Assembly: GCA_947650365.1 (NCBI GenBank)
Contig: CANTAL010000144.1
Coordinates: forward strand, 253,001 to 317,000
DNA length: 64,000 nt
Direction of reading: 5' to 3'
DNA from: Chamaelirium japonicum
Taxonomy: Eukaryota > Streptophyta > Magnoliopsida > Liliales > Melanthiaceae
Position numbers and translations under genes: made by a program. Under the pieces are notes generated by a model. That model saw only the letters and a list, made by a program, of their open reading frames with translations. It had not been told where the DNA came from and did no database searches. Of this stretch, positions 11,130 through 23,100 are shown piece after piece; position 1 is the first letter of the stretch, and every line of letters starts with the position of its first letter.

Positions 11130-11906
11130 CTATGAATTCCATAAGCCTTTCTTCATTGGGAGTAGGGGGGAGTGTCCCTGTTGGATCCATCTTTTCCTCT
11201 GAACTCCTAGAGATATCCTTCCCGTAAGAGATTTTCTAGGTGATATAAGAGACTTTTGCATTTCGTCATTAAGTGCCCATGGCTTTGATGGAACTCACTA
11301 TAGATCGATTTGTCGGCCGTATGCTTTGAATCTGGCGGGAGTGAATTTGGTCTCTTTAGATAAGGCTCGTTTTGGATCTACTTGAGTATTAGCTCGATCA
11401 GTAAGTTCCACTAGGTAAACTTGACTTTCTTCGACTTCGGGGATCTGTCCTTCCTTTCTAATGCCAGCTTCGAACTCTCCTCCTTCATGTCCACGGAGTT
11501 TGCTCGTGTTAATCACTTAGGGGGGCTCTTGTTGGAGGTTCACTTCTTCATCTCCCATCCTATGCATGCCGTTTGGTTAACCTCCACTTCGATAGCTCCC
11601 TCTGTATCCTCTCGAACATCACCCCCAAGGTGGATGGACGGTTTCGGATGAAGTCGTTGTAGATGTGGAGATCATAGCAAAAGTGCATTCTGAAAGGCGA
11701 GCATGATTGCCATGTCATCCAGGTGCCGTCAGGAGAGTGTTGTATGCTCATTCCGGAACCTCCGAGTGAAACTCCGGAGGGTCTCATCTGACCCCATACG
11801 AGACGGTAGAGAGTGTCAAGCTTCTTCTCTGGCTTCAAATTTAGTTGCTACTTTGGACGAAGAGGTCTACCAATGTCTCGAATCGAGTGATAGTGCCCAG
11901 AGGGAG
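11130..11906 (-). pseudogene. Gypsy-2 gag, C-terminal part
   Basis: Read on the minus strand this continues gag after the copia insertion (...DWYHN joins LPLGTITRFETLVDLFVQ). It includes a segment rich in Arg/Phe typical of the capsid domain, then a degraded zinc knuckle (EFHQSHGHL-TKCKSLLYH) ending LREGYL near 11210. Frameshifts and stops are frequent. No protease follows. Confidence 0.72.
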
Positions 11907-11911
11907 GTTGT

Positions 11912-14239
11912 TGTTAGAATTGGTGAGGTCTACAGCCCGTAAAAACCTATAGTTTAGCTATGTATGGTTGATAGTATAGGATTGCATATTGGTACATACC
12001 TTGGTACGTGTTCTGATTACAGAACAGAGAGCCATGGCTACATGGTAATCCACTTGAGTGGGAGACTCAAGGGACTGGTCTCATGTAACCTAAATATGTT
12101 CGCAGCTCTGATTAGGGTTGGTTGCCCTATCAGGATAAGCTGTTGGGATGACAGAGCATGTGTGTCTCCACCACGGTCATTACCAGGCACAGTGTCTGTG
12201 GCCGAACGGAACCAACACGGTGCACAGATCGGTGAGCAGATACTGGTGCACTAAAACGTGTTTCTGCTTAGGGTAAAACGGTCCTAAACCCTGAGGAACC
12301 ATGTCTGGTGGACTAACCAGTTGTGTGGTGCTTTGGCGCACCAATGTGTGAGGATCCGGATGCAGTGATCCAAAACCACGATGTACCGGGTTACCCGACT
12401 GACGTTGCATCAGTGTGTCACTCCTGCAGGCTATCCACATCCCTAACGGAAGGTGCGTTCCTTGGTCTGATCTACATCGTATTAAACCATGGCCAGGTGG
12501 TCATCAGTTGGGCTGGTGACGGATCCGGTTGCTCGAAAGAGTAATCGAAGGTAGGATGTATGTGGTCAACCTGGAAGGAACCAAGTCATATGAGCACTCG
12601 AGTCTGACGGTATTCTCCACCGCTCGAGTTGCATCATGGCACCAGATGAAGGGACAACGAGTTTACTATACTAAGCGGAGAGCAGGGGTATGAGGGAGAA
12701 CATAGTAAGTCCGGGAGAATTGGAGTGCAGCCTGCGTCGCACTCTGGGTAGCCACGCAGGTTAAATTGGACTCAGAGGATCGATGGTACACTCGGGTAGT
12801 GTGTCGATCGAGTCTAAGTTGAAAGCCATGAACCCTGGTCCCTGAAGGTTCCACCTTATCGACATTATGTACGGTTCTAATACCATCTCCTCGAAACACA
12901 GAACATAGTTAGAGAAAGCGAGAAGTCCAAGCCTACGCTCCGTGACTGCTTCGCACTAGTGCACGGTAAATGCGTAGCTACGTGTGTGCACTAAGGGGAA
13001 ACCCTAGGTTAGTGCAGAAACGTATGTAGCAATTCCTTGTCATAAGTGGACTTTGCCACATGGGTGCGATGCACCGGGACATGTTGCGAGTTAACTAGTT
13101 GACTTCACTAGGGGCACCCTACGTGAACCTCAGAGGATAGTGAAATCACTGGTGCACTTCACTTATGTGTGCCTTGCAAAGTCTCGTACACAAGGAACGA
13201 CCAACTAGTGACATAAGGGCGTTTTGGTCATACCATACGCCACTATGTACTAAGGGGACCGTCCCTAAGTCTTGAGAGACTGGTCAAGGTCGGCCCCATT
13301 GGTTTCGGGAGGTTGTTGCCTCTGATGAAAGGGCCGGTCATGAGGCACAGAAAATGGGCTAGTTTTGACCATTTTCAAAACCAAGGAAAAGATAGAGATA
13401 AAGAAGAGATATATAGGGAGAAGGTTTGAATCAGTGAATCCTATCCGTACTAGGCTTATCCATAAGGATAAGGCCAGCCCTATATAAGGAAATAGGGGAG
13501 AGGGGGGCCGGCCATGCATGATGCAAGCGATAGGGGGCCGGCCCAAGCATGGGGAAACCCTAGCCGCCCCCTCTCCTCTTCTCTCTTCTCCTCTCTCGTC
13601 TCTCTCTTCCTCGCTTACGCCATTGGATGACGACTCGTCTTCCTCACGTGGTGTTTTGTAGAAGGAGAAGGCTCATCGGATAGAGGTACTCAGAGATCCA
13701 TCAACGAGGTACCGTGCATCGTGTGAGATTGGGTAAACTAGAAGGCATCTCCCATAACCTTTTGCTGTCCAGAATCTGCACAGAAAATCAACGGTGTTTC
13801 TACGATTCCGGGAGCTATAGAAGTCCAAACAAGGTGAAACTTATTTCAAAAGTTGTGTCTCGAAGTTGGATACCTGTAGTCCAAATTTTAGCCAAATCGA
13901 AGTTCGAAACAGAAAGTTATGGCCATCGTACTGAAACTATATCGAGCAGATCCGAGCTCGTCTCCATCGACAAAGAAAAAATTTGTCGCGGTGAAAGAAT
14001 CTGCACGCAGGTATGATCTCTAACATAAAGATCTAACATAGATAGAACATGCATGCATGCTAGATTGTTCTTTTGCGTTAGATCGTCGTTAGGGATTCGC
14101 GTAGTTGCCATGCTAGTTTCATACACGCACGTGTAGATCGTTTCGATGAAAATTTTGATATGTAACGCACACCGCTCACGGTCTTCAGACCTTCACTTTG
14201 CTTTCGCTGCGGGCCTCTACCATGGATTTATTTCCAACA
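11912..14239 (+). repeat. Copia 5' LTR
   Basis: 2328 bp, TGTTAG...CCAACA. The TATA box TATATAAGG is at 13481-13489, preceded by CCGGCC-type blocks. The R/U5 region downstream is rich in CTCTC and CTTCCTC. The part at 12180-12500 has open frames on both strands that recur in every LTR copy of the family; they are conserved by shared descent of the LTR and show no protein family. Confidence 0.95.
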
Positions 14240-14259
14240 ATTAGTATCAGAGTCCGCAA
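14240..14259 (+). promoter_or_regulatory. Copia primer-binding site (altered)
   Basis: Directly after the 5' LTR the sequence reads ATTAGTATCAGAGTCCGC. The usual copia site, complementary to initiator Met tRNA, is TGGTATCAGAGC; one base (G to A) and the following bases differ, as expected of an old copy. Confidence 0.75.
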
Positions 14260-16369
14260 GTGGTGTGCGTTTCATATTTTTTTATGAAACTGTCATGTGC
14301 GCGCATGAATAGTATGTGCCGCCATTGGGGTTCTATGTGTAGATCATGCATAGAATATTTTGTATGTTCTATGAATCATTCTTGCAGGGCACCACTTCTA
14401 AATAAATATGCATATGTGATTGCTTGCTAGCGGGGGTCGGACCCCGTGTTAGCGAATATTATCTGGATGTTTTTTCTTCTGTGTGTGGATAGGTTTTAGA
14501 GCCATAGTCGGGCAAGTGGTGGAGGTTGACCACCCTTGATTCCCAGGCTTTTTGCTAGGCTTGTTTTCTCTTTTCTTTCTAAGAAATTGTGTACGAGCGA
14601 GCACTTGCTCGAAGTGTACTAGAGCTTTTTCGCTTACAGATTGAAGAGGAGGACTTGCCGTGGAGATCTACTACCGGGAGGACGAGCGGAACCTTGGAGT
14701 ACGATGGTGATCCGGCGAAGCGTACACGATGACGGCAAAGGGAAAAAAGCGTCAGGAGATCGTATACAGAGGCTTGCACCAGATCGAGGAGCCTTGCGAA
14801 GGAGACAGAGAGCCTACGCTATACTAGTCAGGTTTAGGGGTCGGACCCTAAACTTGATTCAGTTGTGTGGTTATTTCTTTCTACTGTTCTTTATATTTCT
14901 GTAGAGAACCCCGATACGATAATTTGATTATCTTTGTTAGAGGGATTCCCTTTCCCCTCGGGTCCTAGCGACCTTATTAGGATAGGATTCCACTAGTGAC
15001 GCCTATTATTTAATTGACCCTTGATAATAGCAAGAATTCCTCACATTTGGTTATGCCAGCATTATGTCAACACCCGATTAGTTGGGTGTGCCTATTTGGC
15101 CAGCATCAAAACTTAGAATGAGTTGGAATTCTACTAGGACATCATTTGTTAAATTTATAAGCGAGGTGTCATGGTAGTGGGAGACCTTTCCTGTCTATCA
15201 GACCTTAGGCTAGGCTCCAGGGCATTAGCGTGATAGCAAAGTTTGTAAAGCATCGATGTTCTTGGGATATGTAATGTGACCCTTGAGTGGAGAAATCCAC
15301 TCGAGGCAGGGACTATGATATTCCGAGATCGATTAATGCTTCGCGAAAGGCTTGAAACACTAGTGGGAGCACGGTATGACCAGGGTCTAGTGTATAGATT
15401 ATCGTGACCTTAGTATACACTCATATTTGCATTACATAACCCTCAACTTTAATAAGGGATGTAAGAGAGGACTTTTAGAGATTCTCTGGCCTCCACAACC
15501 AATTACTTTGTGTCTGGGTGGAAGGGCGTAGCTCGATACCCCCTAGGGTGAGGGTTATGTTTTTTTCCATGCCAGATGACTTAGTAGTCTCCTTTGGGAT
15601 ATGGTGGTTACGGGGTGAGGAGAGAAGGGCTTTTCATCCCACCCTAGTAGGAGCCGCATGAACTCCCATGTCGTAACTACCTAGGCTTGTGGGTAAGCAT
15701 CCGAAGTGGGCGTGAGACATCCGTTGCTTGCACAATGGGGATCACGTGGCACTGGCCAAAAGATAACCATGGTCTATCAAAGCCCTTTGTTGGCAGATTT
15801 GGACTGGGTCAAGAAAAGGTCCGTGTAAGCGGATTGACGCTGCATGATGCCCCATAGGGCAGGTGCAGTCGATTCTGAGATCTTACATACATGGTTAATT
15901 AATCCATTGATGTGTCTTCGTTGTGAGGGTAGCGTTGGCATTTAAATATAATTAGCTTGTTTTCAAAATCTATAAAATAAGTTATTTTGCATTCGTTTTC
16001 ATTCAACCATATAGTTCCCCTATCCACTATCCCATAAGAGAACCAGTTATTGGGTCTCTAACTACGTAGAGCGGAAGCGCTTTCTTTACCTTGCATAGGG
16101 TAGTAAACGTACATTGGCATGTAATCTAAATATCCCTGTACTAGACCTAATGGTTCCAGATATCACTAGGGCACTAACTAGGGCATATGATGACTAGCGG
16201 GAGTCTGAGGAGATGTGCAAGTTCTGTGTCATAGCAGACTTGTGGATAAATCCTTAGAAGCAAGTCAGAGATATGCCGGGTCTTCTCAAATAAAGTTTTA
16301 CTTGCATTAGATGTCTGCTAGGCGAAGTCGGTAGACTTATCGCTTATCCACCAAGATACTTGTCGGTAC

Positions 16370-16720
16370 CGAGATGTCAGTGGGTATGCTTGTTCGGGAA
16401 TACATCTTTGAGTTCCAGATCGAACTAGATTCCAAAGACATGGTGCCAGATGATGAGGTAGTGGAAGACGTCTGTCTTGTATCCTTGTCTGGAACCTTCG
16501 AAGGCGTTATCAGAAACTTTAGCTTTAACAAGTTAGAGATGATAAACGCAGAACTTCTAAGGAGATTTCCAAGAGACAAAAGATGGGATCAAGATTAAAG
16601 GCAAAGCCTTTAGTGCTTAACCTAGGTCTTCTTTAGAAGAACCTAAGGGAGTAACTTATAAGAGATCGAAAGCTATTCTAGCGTAGAAACTGGTGTGGAC
16701 TCCTAAGTATGGTAACACTA
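16370..16720 (+). pseudogene. Copia gag remnant
   Basis: Plus-strand translation gives a copia-type gag segment: DEVVEDVCLVSLSGTFEGV, then NFSFNKLEMINAELLR and a Lys-rich tail. The short open frame 16374-16598 covers most of it. The region before it (14260-16370) gives no recognisable protein and is leader or decayed gag. Confidence 0.6.
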
Positions 16721-17279
16721 AGGACGGAAGTGTTTCCGCTTTAGCAAGTATAGAGGATATTTGAAGATAGTGTATGGCCTCAGGATGTTAGGAGTTGAGT
16801 CACTATCTAGTAGCAGTTCTTATGCTTCTTGGAATATAGACTTCGGGTCTACAGAGATTCAAGGAAAAGCAAAAATCTATTTTATAGTGAATCGATCCTA
16901 ACATAGGTACTGATGCTATAAGCCGCTGTGGATGCTCTCAGATATGTTATCTTAGTCTTTACCAAATAAGGATTTTGATCTTTAGAAATTTTATTCTGTT
17001 TTCTCCTCGGTAAATGAAAGTTTTTAGTTTTAGACAGCACCGTAGGTGTGTATCTTAAACTAAATTGATAGCTTCATAGTTAGAGGAATAGATCAGAAAA
17101 ATCTCTTTGTATTTAATCCTAATTCGGAAATAGATTTCATGACAGCTGCAACGTCTAATTGAAATTCATCTAAATCCTTCGGAAAAGCTATCCCATTTGT
17201 GACCCCTCTGATTTAGATATTCTGCCTTAGATAAATTCAGAGATAAAAGAAGGTCGAGTTTCTGTTCACAGATTCATCG

Positions 17280-17730
17280 GAGATCCTTCTAACCTATGAG
17301 TATTATCTGGAAGGCGGAATAACTAAAAGGGCCGCTAAGGTATTGGTGTTAGTTATTTTTGATGTCTATGGTTCCAAGAGCGTCTAGACAATAGGAGTCT
17401 CTTCGATTTAATCGAAGGAACGAGAACCTATCGGATGGGTTCCATAGGATCCTAAGGGAGTTTGGGATTATCTCCCAATTAAATGCTCCAAGGATGACAC
17501 GTTAGAATAAAGTTTCCGAGAGAAGGAATCGGACTCTGTTTGACATGGTCCGTAGTATGATGAATATCGCCAAGTGTACTACCCACCTTTGGTGGGGTTG
17601 TACCTTAAAACAGTAGCTTATATCTGAAACTATCTCTCATCTAGATCAGTGCCTCAGACCTATAGAGAGCTATGGTCTAAGCGAAAGTTGACACTATAGT
17701 GTCTCGAGATATAGGGTTGTCCTGCACTTG
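17280..17730 (+). pseudogene. Copia integrase remnant
   Basis: Broken frames give the pre-integrase motif ending (YLEGGITKRA near 17300) and the copia integrase C-terminal block around 17510-17640 (ERRNRTLFDMVRSMM, then a segment like the usual LWG-AL-TAAYILN). Several stops and frameshifts are present; the DDE residues cannot all be assigned. Confidence 0.6.
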
Positions 17731-18007
17731 TGCAAAAGGACAAGAGGGATGAGATAGAGATGTAGTTCCAGGTATATCTGTTTGTAGGTTACCCTTAGGA
17801 GGCATAAGGTGGACTGTTTTATGATCTTGAGGTTAGGAAGGTAATCGTTTCTACGAATACCATCTACCTAGACCAGGATTATATTATAGACCATAAGTTT
17901 ACCGGTAAGATATTTCTGGGTGAACTACTGGGTACTGGTGAGAGTGCGCATCTGAAAACGTAGTGGGAGTAGATGTTACAAGAAACTAGTATACCAGGTA
18001 CTATAGA

Positions 18008-18275
18008 AACGATTCACTTTTGTACCACCACCACCTCATAGTTGTGGGACTATCAGAGCTCCTGATAGATACTATGGAGAAACTTCGATAGTTAATCCAA
18101 AGTTTCAGGAGGATGATCCCTAGAGCTACGAAGAAGTAGTGGGAGCTTCCTTTGTACCACCACCACCTCGTCGTTATGGGACCATCAGAGATCCTGAAAG
18201 ATACTATAGAGAAACTTCGATAGTTAGTCCAGAGTTTCAGGAGGATGATCCCTAGAGCTACGAAGAAGTAGTTGG
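18008..18275 (+). repeat. In-frame 132-bp duplication in copia pol
   Basis: TGTACCACCACCACCTC at 18021 recurs at 18153, and the downstream sequence through TACGAAGAAGTAGT is also repeated. The period is 132 bp, exactly 44 codons. The unit encodes the linker between integrase and RT (DRYYGETSIV ... FQEDDP-SYEEVV), so the duplication would have kept the reading frame. Confidence 0.85.
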
Positions 18276-18439
18276 AGCTTCCGACAGCTCTGACTGACAA
18301 AAGACCATGGAGGCAAGCTTGCATCAATGTCCCTTGAAACAGTCTTGACACTTATAGCACTATCACCCTTCAGGGTGTAGGAGGTGTATAAGAAGAGCAC
18401 CCGGTTAAGACTTAAGTAGCTAGATTAGTTACCAAAGGA

Positions 18440-18980
18440 GAAGGGATTGACTATGTCAAAACCATCTCACTGGTAGCTATGCCTAAGTCTATTTTGGATC
18501 CTCTTAATCCATCGTAGCCCATTATAGTTGGGAGATCTGGTTGATGGATGTCAAGACAGTTATTCCCTAACAGGAATTTGGAAAGGACATATGGATGATG
18601 CAGTCCCAGGTTTTGTGTCAGTAGGTCAGGAAGATATGGAATGCAAGTTGCAAAGGTCCATTTATGGACTGATGCAAGCATCCAGGTTGGAATATCTATT
18701 TTGATCAAGGAAATCCGCTTACACGGATTTGATCAGAATGATAATAAACCAAGTTGGTACAAGAAAGGTGAAATAGCTACAAGGGTGTATTTAGTACTTT
18801 ACGTTAACGATATTCTACTGATTGAAAATGACGTAAGAATATTGTTTACGGTAAAGGTTTGTAGTCATCACAATTCGATGTGAAAGACCCTAGTGAGGCG
18901 AGTTATGTTCTGGGAATCAAGGTAACTCGAGATTACCAGAGCAAGATTCTCTTGCTATCACAGGCTACGCATGAAGATAA
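18440..18980 (+). pseudogene. Copia reverse transcriptase remnant
   Basis: The best open stretch (18641-18883) carries a region like the usual YGLKQAS block, then GFDQNDNKPSWYKK and the active-site block LVLYVNDILLIEND. The catalytic YVDD is changed to YVND. It continues in another frame with SEASYVLGIKVTRDYQSKIL. The loss of a catalytic Asp shows that this copy is inactive. Confidence 0.78.
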
Positions 18981-19139
18981 GATTCTAGTCAGATTCGGTT
19001 TACGAGGCTAGATATCTATTGCGCAGAAGGAAGATGGGTCGGTTTCAGTCGAACCCGGGTCCAAATTACTGGACTAAAGTGAAGGGTATACTCAGAAATC
19101 CTTATTAAGTAAGGATTGTGAGTTAGCTTGCACTTTACA

Positions 19140-19400
19140 GGTCCTGATATCGATTGGACACACAGGATCTGACTTTGGTGTCAGATGTGTGTTCCAGAGA
19201 ATCGATTTCAGGGATTATTTTTTTCTTGGGATTAGAAGCGGTAGTTGGTAGAGTGTGGAGCAAGAGTGCATCACAGACTCTACCACAAAGGCTTAGCACG
19301 TTGTTGCGTGCGAGGTAGTATATCAGGTGGTAAGGCTTAGGAAGTTCTTAGAGAACTTGGGACGCATACTAGAGGCTCAGTTATCTGTTATTGCAACAGA
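19140..19400 (+). pseudogene. Copia RNase H remnant
   Basis: Translated pieces match the copia RNase H end: W-SVEQECITDSTTKA, then a VACEVVYQVVRLRKFLENLG-like stretch at 19290-19370. Stops interrupt it (for example at the normally conserved EY after TTKA). Confidence 0.7.
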
Positions 19401-19620
19401 AGAGCGGTAAATAAGGTCCAAGGAGACTAGGCACTACCGTGAGGGAAAACCCATCAAGTATAAACTCTACTTGATCTGACAGTTATAGGAGGAAATACAA
19501 GTAGCGGTACTGAGGTGGAATCTACAGACAAATATTGCCAATTCCTTTAGGGAATTCCTGCAAAGGCTTTTGGGCAGCATGTAGAAGCTACAGAGCTCAA
19601 CACCGTTATTCCTCGTTAGA

Positions 19621-19633
19621 CCTAGTGGGAGAT
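19621..19633 (+). promoter_or_regulatory. Copia polypurine tract
   Basis: CCTAGTGGGAGAT abuts the 3' LTR start (TGTTAG at 19634). A GTGGGAGAT tract just before TGTT is the usual copia plus-strand primer site. Confidence 0.75.
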
Positions 19634-21961
19634 TGTTAGAATTGATGAGGTCTACAGCTCATATAAACCTATAGTTTAGCTATGTATGGTTGATAGTATA
19701 GGATTGCATATTGGTACGTACCTTAGTACGTGTTCTGATTACAGAACAGAGAGCCATGACTACATGGTAATCAACTTGAGTGGGAGACTCAAGGGACTGG
19801 TCTCATGTGACCTAAATACGTTCGCAGCTCTGATTAGGGTTGGTCGCCCTATCAGGATAAGCTGTTGGGATGACAGAGCATGGGTGTCTCCACCACGGTC
19901 ATTACCAGGCATAATGTCTGTGGCCGAACGGAACCAACACGGTGCACAGATCGGTGAGCAGACACCGGTACACTAAACCGTGTTTCTGTTTAGGGTAAAA
20001 TGGTCCTAAACCCTGAGGAAACATGTCTGGTAGACTAACCAGTTGTGTGGTGCTTTGGTGCACCAATGTGTGAGGATCCGGATACAGTGATCCAAAGCCA
20101 CGGTGTATTGGGTTACCCGGCTGGCGTTGCATCAGCGTGTCACTCCTGCAGGCTATCCACACCCCTAACAGGAGGTGCGTTCCTTGGTCTGATCTACGTC
20201 GTATTAAACCCTGGCCAGGTGGTCATCAGTTGGACTGGTGACGGATCCGGTTACTCGGAAGAGTAATCGAAGGTACGATGCATGTGGTCAACCTGGAAGG
20301 AACCAAGTCATATGAGCACTCGAGTCTGATAGTATTCTCCACCGCTCGAGTTGCATCATGGCACCAGATAGAGGGACAGCGAGTTTACCATACTAAGTGG
20401 AGAGCAGGGGTATGAGGGAGAACATAGTAAGTCCAGGGGAATTGGAGTGCAGCCTGCGTCGCACTCTGGGTGGCCATGCAGGTTAACTTGGACTCAGAGG
20501 ATCGATGGTACACTCGGGTAGTGTGTCGATCGAGTCTAAGTTGAAAGCCAAGAACCCTGGTCCCTGAAGGTTCCACTTTATCGACATTATGTACGGTTCT
20601 AATACCATCTCCTTGGAACACAGAACGTAGTTAGAGGAAGCGAGAAGTCCAAGCTTACGCTCTGTGAGTGCTTCGCACTAGTGCACGGTAGATGCGTAGC
20701 TACGTGTGTGCACTAAGGGGAAACCCTAGGTTAGTGCAGAGACGCATGCAACAATTCCTTGTCATAAGTGGACTTTGCCACATGGGTGCGATGCACCGGG
20801 ACATGTTACGAGTTGACTAGTTGACTTCACTAGGGGCACCCTACGGGAACCTCAGAGGATAGTGAAATCACTGGTGCACTTCACTTATGTGTGCCTTACA
20901 AAGTCTCGTACATGAGGAACGACCAACTAGTGACATAAGGGCGTTTTGGTCATGCCATGCGTCACTATGTACTAAGGGGGCCGGCCCTAAGTGTTGAGAG
21001 ACTGGTCAAGGCTGGCTCCATTGGTTTCGGGAGGTTGTTGCCTCCGATGAAAGGGCCGGTCATGAGGCATAGAAAATGGGCTAGTTTTGACCGTTTTCAA
21101 AACCAAGGAAAAGATAGAGATAAAGAAGAGATATATAGGGAGAATGTTTGAATCAGTCAATCCTATCCGTACTAGGCTTATCCATAAGGATAAGGCCGGC
21201 CCTATATAAGGAAATAGGGGAGAGGGGGGGCCGGTCATGTATGATGCAAGCCATAGGAGGGCGCCCAAGCATGGGGAAACTCTAGCCGCCCCCTCTCCTT
21301 TTCTCTCTTCTCCTCTCTCGTCTCTCTCTTCCTCGCTTGCACCATTGGATGGCGACTCGTCTTCCTCGTGTGGTGTTTCGTAGAAGGAGAAGGCTCGTCG
21401 AATGGAGGCACTCAGAGATCCATCGACGAGGTATCGTGCATCGTGTGAGATCGGGTGACCTAGAAGGCATCTCCCGCAACCTTTTGCTGTCCAGAATCTG
21501 CACAGAAAATCAACGTTGTTTCTACGATTCTAGGAGCTACAGAAGTCCAAACGAGGTGAAATTTTTTTCAAAAGTTGCGTCTCAAAGTTGGCTATCTGTA
21601 TTCCAAATTTCAGCCAAATCGTAGTTCATAGAAAAAAGTTATGGCCATCACACCGAAGCTATATCGAGCAGATCCGAGCCCGTCTCCATCGACAAAGAAG
21701 AAATTTGTTGCGGTGAAAGAATCCGCACGCAGGTATGATCTCTAACATGTAGATCTAACATAAATAGAACATGCATGCATGCTAGATTGTTCTTTCGTAT
21801 TAGATCGTCGTTAGGGGTTCGCGTAGTTGCCATGCTAGTTTCATACACGCATGTGTAGATCGTTTCGATAAAAATTTTGATATGTAATGCACACCGCTCA
21901 CGGTCTTCAGACCTTCACTTTGCTTCCGCTGTGGGCCTCTACCATGGATTTATTTCCAACA
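19634..21961 (+). repeat. Copia 3' LTR
   Basis: 2328 bp, the same length and ends as the 5' LTR. TATATAAG is at 21203-21210. The flanking GTTGT completes the target duplication. Confidence 0.95.
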
Positions 21962-21966
21962 GTTGT

Positions 21967-22623
21967 GGTACCAATCCAAGGACGACCCGTCGAGGTTTCC
22001 CGTGAAGGTGTGACACAAGACGTGATTGTCGAACTCGTGCGGTGTTAAGGCCTGCTTCAATGCGAGGATGTGCATGGCCGAATCTTCTGTTGTGTAGTTG
22101 AACTTGGGGACGACGAGAGCTCGCCAGCCTTGGGGAAATACTGCATTGAGGATGCTTCTATGGAGCGGTCCCTCTGCTGAGACCGCTTTCCTCCTGTCGG
22201 CTCGTCGATTCTGAAGAGAAAGATTAGAACAATGTGGAGAAGACACTTGCTCTCTTCTGAGCTGAACCGAGTCCTCCAGGGCTCGATTCCTTTCGTGGGG
22301 GTGAGTGGCCTGACGATGATGCCCCATACTCCTTGCGTGCTGGGGCATGTAACTCCCGGATGACGCTTCAGACTCGATGGGTCTACCTCCCTGCCGTGGC
22401 ATCTCAATACGATCCCAAACTGTTTGTCGAGGCGGAACGACTGAGAGTATATGATGCAAGGGATCAGTTGTAAGGAGTTTGGGTGGATCGGCTCCCAGGC
22501 ATGGTGGGGGCCTGGCCACTTACGTCTTTGGTATCGGGATGACAATCCCGATGCTATTGTCAGCTTCACCAGCAGGAGACGGCGTAAGTACCCTTGCTTC
22601 TGCCGCATCCTTCTTAAGGGCAT
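21967..22623 (-). pseudogene. Gypsy-2 gag, N-terminal part
   Basis: Minus-strand frames give the start of the capsid domain: FPQGWRALVVPKFNYTTEDS, then ALKQALTPHEFDNHVLCHTF and SLDWYHN, cut by the copia insertion at 21966. This aligns with the FPQGWNPPRLPKFDGSKDP block of gypsy-1. Upstream (22100-22623) two overlapping frames share the N-terminal part, so at least one frameshift is present. The true ATG is not clear. Confidence 0.75.
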
Positions 22624-23080
22624 CTCGCTCGATCATCAAGGCGGTGTTATGCTTTGTGGGGGGCCAGGAGCTGATAGTCTTTCATTGAAATTGATAAGTT
22701 CCTGCTTGTTCTGCCGTCGGGAAGACAGCATGGGCCTTGCCCAAGCACTGCAGAGCCGTTCCAGAGTGACATGAGTAAGCACTCTGTGAGTGGGCCTCAA
22801 GTTGAGGCTGGTCGACCCCAAGTGCTATGGATCTGTGACTCACCGAGTGGGCTGTAGATCATCCTTGGTCATTCTCTTGCTGGCTCGCATCTTGTCGGGG
22901 CAGGTTAGAGACTTGATTCTAATGTTTTTGGGGCTTCGCTATTGCTAGTGCTGGATGGCGAAGAGAGGAAAATTGATCGCCTCTGCTTGGTCGATCAACC
23001 TTTGGATGATGCACTGCCGATCGGCTACTTCTGCTCAACTAACCAGCATTTGAAGAAGAGCGGATGAGCTTTTTGCTCGA
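22624..23080 (-). other. Gypsy-2 leader / gag N-terminal remains
   Basis: Between the primer-binding site and recognisable gag. Minus-strand translation is broken by stops, with an internal Gln/Asn-rich stretch. Nothing else is seen. Confidence 0.4.
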
Positions 23081-23100
23081 TCCCACAGAGGACACCAAAC
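23081..23100 (-). promoter_or_regulatory. Gypsy-2 primer-binding site (decayed)
   Basis: The minus strand reads GTTTGGTGTCCTCTGTGGGA directly after the LTR end. It matches the TTGGCGCCGTCTGTGGGA of gypsy-1 and gypsy-3 except at three positions, two of which look like CpG decay. Confidence 0.7.

Larger units (their letters stand above)
11912..21961 (+). mobile_element. Full-length Ty1/copia retrotransposon with 2328-bp LTRs, inserted in gypsy-2 gag
   Basis: The two LTRs (11912-14239 and 19634-21961) are both 2328 bp, begin TGTTAGAATT and end TTTCCAACA. Target duplications GTTGT are perfect (11907-11911 and 21962-21966). The interior keeps the copia order gag, integrase, RT, RNase H, with a primer-binding site after the left LTR and a polypurine tract before the right LTR. 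I count five mismatches in the first 89 bp of the two LTRs, so the insertion is not recent. All coding parts are full of stops. This element is the source type of the solo LTRs at 1660 and 23658. Confidence 0.95.

Noticed and set aside
12180..12544. Open frames on both strands inside the copia LTR, recurring at 3214-3519, 19902-20266 and 25189-25769
   Set aside because: They recur because the LTR copies are related. They show no protein family, and frames differ between copies, so I do not call genes.
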